DNA from: Pedobacter sp. WC2423
GTDB taxonomy: Bacteria > Bacteroidota > Bacteroidia > Sphingobacteriales > Sphingobacteriaceae
Length of the DNA: 64,000 nucleotides
NCBI RefSeq assembly: GCF_040822065.1
Contig: NZ_CP162005.1
Coordinates: 3,596,001-3,660,000 of the forward strand
Direction of reading: 5' to 3'
The first letter of the stretch is position 1, and each line of letters begins with the position of its first letter. The notes below the pieces were generated by a model. It searched no databases. It worked only from the letters and a program-made list of their open reading frames with translations, and was not told the origin of the DNA. Both the position numbers and the translations under genes were made by a program. Positions 62,800 through 64,000 of this stretch are shown here, one piece after another.

Positions 62800-63965
62800 A
62801 AATTATTAACGGTAGTTTTTATATGGTATAATGCTTCATTAAGAATAGCTTCTGAAGTGGCAAAACTCATTCTGATAAAGCCTTCTGCACCTTCTCCAAA
62901 CCATTCTTTAGCACCTGGAACTACAGCAACTTTCGCTTGATCGAGTAAAAGCTGATGAATTTCTTTACTGCTTTTACCGGTCCCGGTAATGTTGGTGAAC
63001 GCGACGTAACATCCTTCTGGAGAAATACATTTGAATCCTTGTGTAGCATTGAGTTCTCTAACGGTCAGATCTCTCATTTTCTGAAGATGTACCAGAAAAT
63101 CGGCTAACCAGTATCCGCAGTCGTTAAGAGCTGTGGTAGCTGCTACCTGCGAAAGTATATTTGCACCATGGATAGTAGAACCATGGAGAGAAACCTCAAA
63201 CAAACGATCATAGTGTGCCTGATTGGATGCCATCACAGCTCCGATACGCAGGCCTGCAAGTCCGTAGGATTTACTGAAACCTGTTACTGTTATCGTCTGG
63301 TTCCTGATCTCTTCATGGAGAGAAGCTATACTTGTATATAAGTTTGGTGTGTAAACAATATCACTCCATATTTCGTCTGATAAAATAATCAGCCCGTGTT
63401 TACAAGCTATTGTGCCCAGCTGAAGTAATTCCTCTTTTTTAAAGACCTTTCCCGTCGGATTTAATGGATTGCAAAGACAGATCATACGGGTTTTAGGCGT
63501 GATCAATTGTTCCAGATGAGCAAAGTCAACAGTGTCAGATCCCGGAGGAATAGCAAATGGTACAGCAACGCCGCCAACAGCTTCGGTAGAGTATCTGAAA
63601 AGAAAATCTACAGGGTCAAAGATAATAGCTTCCTCACCTGGGGAGAGAAATGCTTTACACGTTAAATATATACCAAAGGCAGCACTATCGACCGGAAATA
63701 TAAATCCTGGATTTGCCGGAATGTTCCGTTTAACGGAATAATAATTGGCTAAACTTTCATTAAATTCAGGTAATCCTGAAGCAGGGCCATAAGAAAGATA
63801 TCTATCTTTTGTAAACCGGATAATTGATTCTGCAATTTCAGGCGCGCTCGGAAAATCCGGATCGGCAGCAGTTAGTGGAATAACTCCTTCAGGCACAGTG
63901 GCCCACCTTAAGTTAAACGCTCTCTTCTTCAGGATATCAAGGTTGACAGATTGGGATTGAAACAT
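62796..63965 (-). CDS. Pyridoxal-phosphate aminotransferase, class I/II
   Basis: 389 residues. Fold type I motifs: LTAADPDFPSAPEIAESI near the N-terminus, NPLNPTGKVF (166-175), LSDEIWSDI (195-203) and the PLP lysine K232 in GFSKSYGLAGLRIGAV. The MalY/PatB cystathionine lyases and aspartate-type aminotransferases are both possible; the SKSYGLAGLR form favours an aminotransferase. Only 35 bases upstream are visible, so further operon members may lie beyond the window. Confidence 0.85.
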   Translation of the reverse strand: MFQSQSVNLDILKKRAFNLRWATVPEGVIPLTAADPDFPSAPEIAESIIRFTKDRYLSYGPASGLPEFNESLANYYSVKRNIPANPGFIFPVDSAAFGIYLTCKAFLSPGEEAIIFDPVDFLFRYSTEAVGGVAVPFAIPPGSDTVDFAHLEQLITPKTRMICLCNPLNPTGKVFKKEELLQLGTIACKHGLIILSDEIWSDIVYTPNLYTSIASLHEEIRNQTITVTGFSKSYGLAGLRIGAVMASNQAHYDRLFEVSLHGSTIHGANILSQVAATTALNDCGYWLADFLVHLQKMRDLTVRELNATQGFKCISPEGCYVAFTNITGTGKSSKEIHQLLLDQAKVAVVPGAKEWFGEGAEGFIRMSFATSEAILNEALYHIKTTVNNL

Positions 63966-64000
63966 CCTCTAAAACTATAAATTTTCCAGAATTTCCAGAA

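Overview
The window looks like chromosomal DNA from a Bacteroidetes bacterium of the Sphingobacteriaceae, most likely Pedobacter or a close relative. This is inferred from gene content: SprA of gliding/type IX secretion, FeoAB beside a TonB receptor with a carboxypeptidase-like N-terminal domain, a fused E1 alpha-beta dehydrogenase, the maeB-ruvA-sprA-gcvH-vanZ order, promoters of the TAnnTTTG kind, and the near absence of Shine-Dalgarno sequences. No rRNA, tRNA, phage, insertion sequence or CRISPR array was seen. Most of the window is ordinary core genome.

Layout. 1-7.8 kb (+): the 3' end of accC, tatC, rpiB, an M28 peptidase, a LutB-like iron-sulfur protein, a fused E1 dehydrogenase and a lipoprotein. 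7.75-13.4 kb (-): iron uptake, with a siderophore-type TonB receptor, a structured 87-bp repeat-like element, then feoA-feoB-sprT. 13.6-25.3 kb (-): a large outer-membrane barrel protein, an unlisted 45-residue lipoprotein, vanZ, gcvH, the 2,387-residue sprA and ruvA. 25.4-39.6 kb (-): maeB, an MltD-like transglycosylase, gatA, two tatA genes, an EnvC-like factor, a DUF4292 lipoprotein, a TPR protein, dut, a flippase, acylphosphatase, a nitronate monooxygenase-like enzyme and an amidohydrolase. 39.6-40.5 kb is a small accessory island: an 11-bp repeat array arranged as a palindrome, a broken DUF1016/YhcG gene and a long inverted repeat. 40.5-52 kb: rluF-like, rlmN and comF (+), a hybrid histidine kinase and glyA (-), dxs (+), glmS (-).

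52.3-64 kb is the most accessory part. A small secreted protein, a PRC-barrel protein and a short histidine kinase precede a locus that resembles a chaperone-usher pilus system in layout, although its sequences are unlike the classical families. It has two tandem 92%-identical pilin-like secreted proteins, a PapD-like periplasmic chaperone, and a three-domain adhesin-like protein whose C-terminal domain matches the pilins. Facing these, stop codon to stop codon, is a 947-residue outer-membrane barrel protein with N-terminal Ig-like and C-terminal prealbumin-like domains (usher candidate). A LuxR-type response regulator lies just upstream of it on the same strand. This is the best candidate for an undescribed system. 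The window closes with a coupled FAD monooxygenase and PLP aminotransferase pair.

Several starts were moved from the longest reading frame to an internal ATG (rpiB, lutB, feoA, rlmN, dxs and others). Several genes appear to start at TTG or GTG (feoB, sprA, gatA, sprT, the flippase, the adhesin-like gene). All functions are read from motifs and remembered family features; no database search was run.
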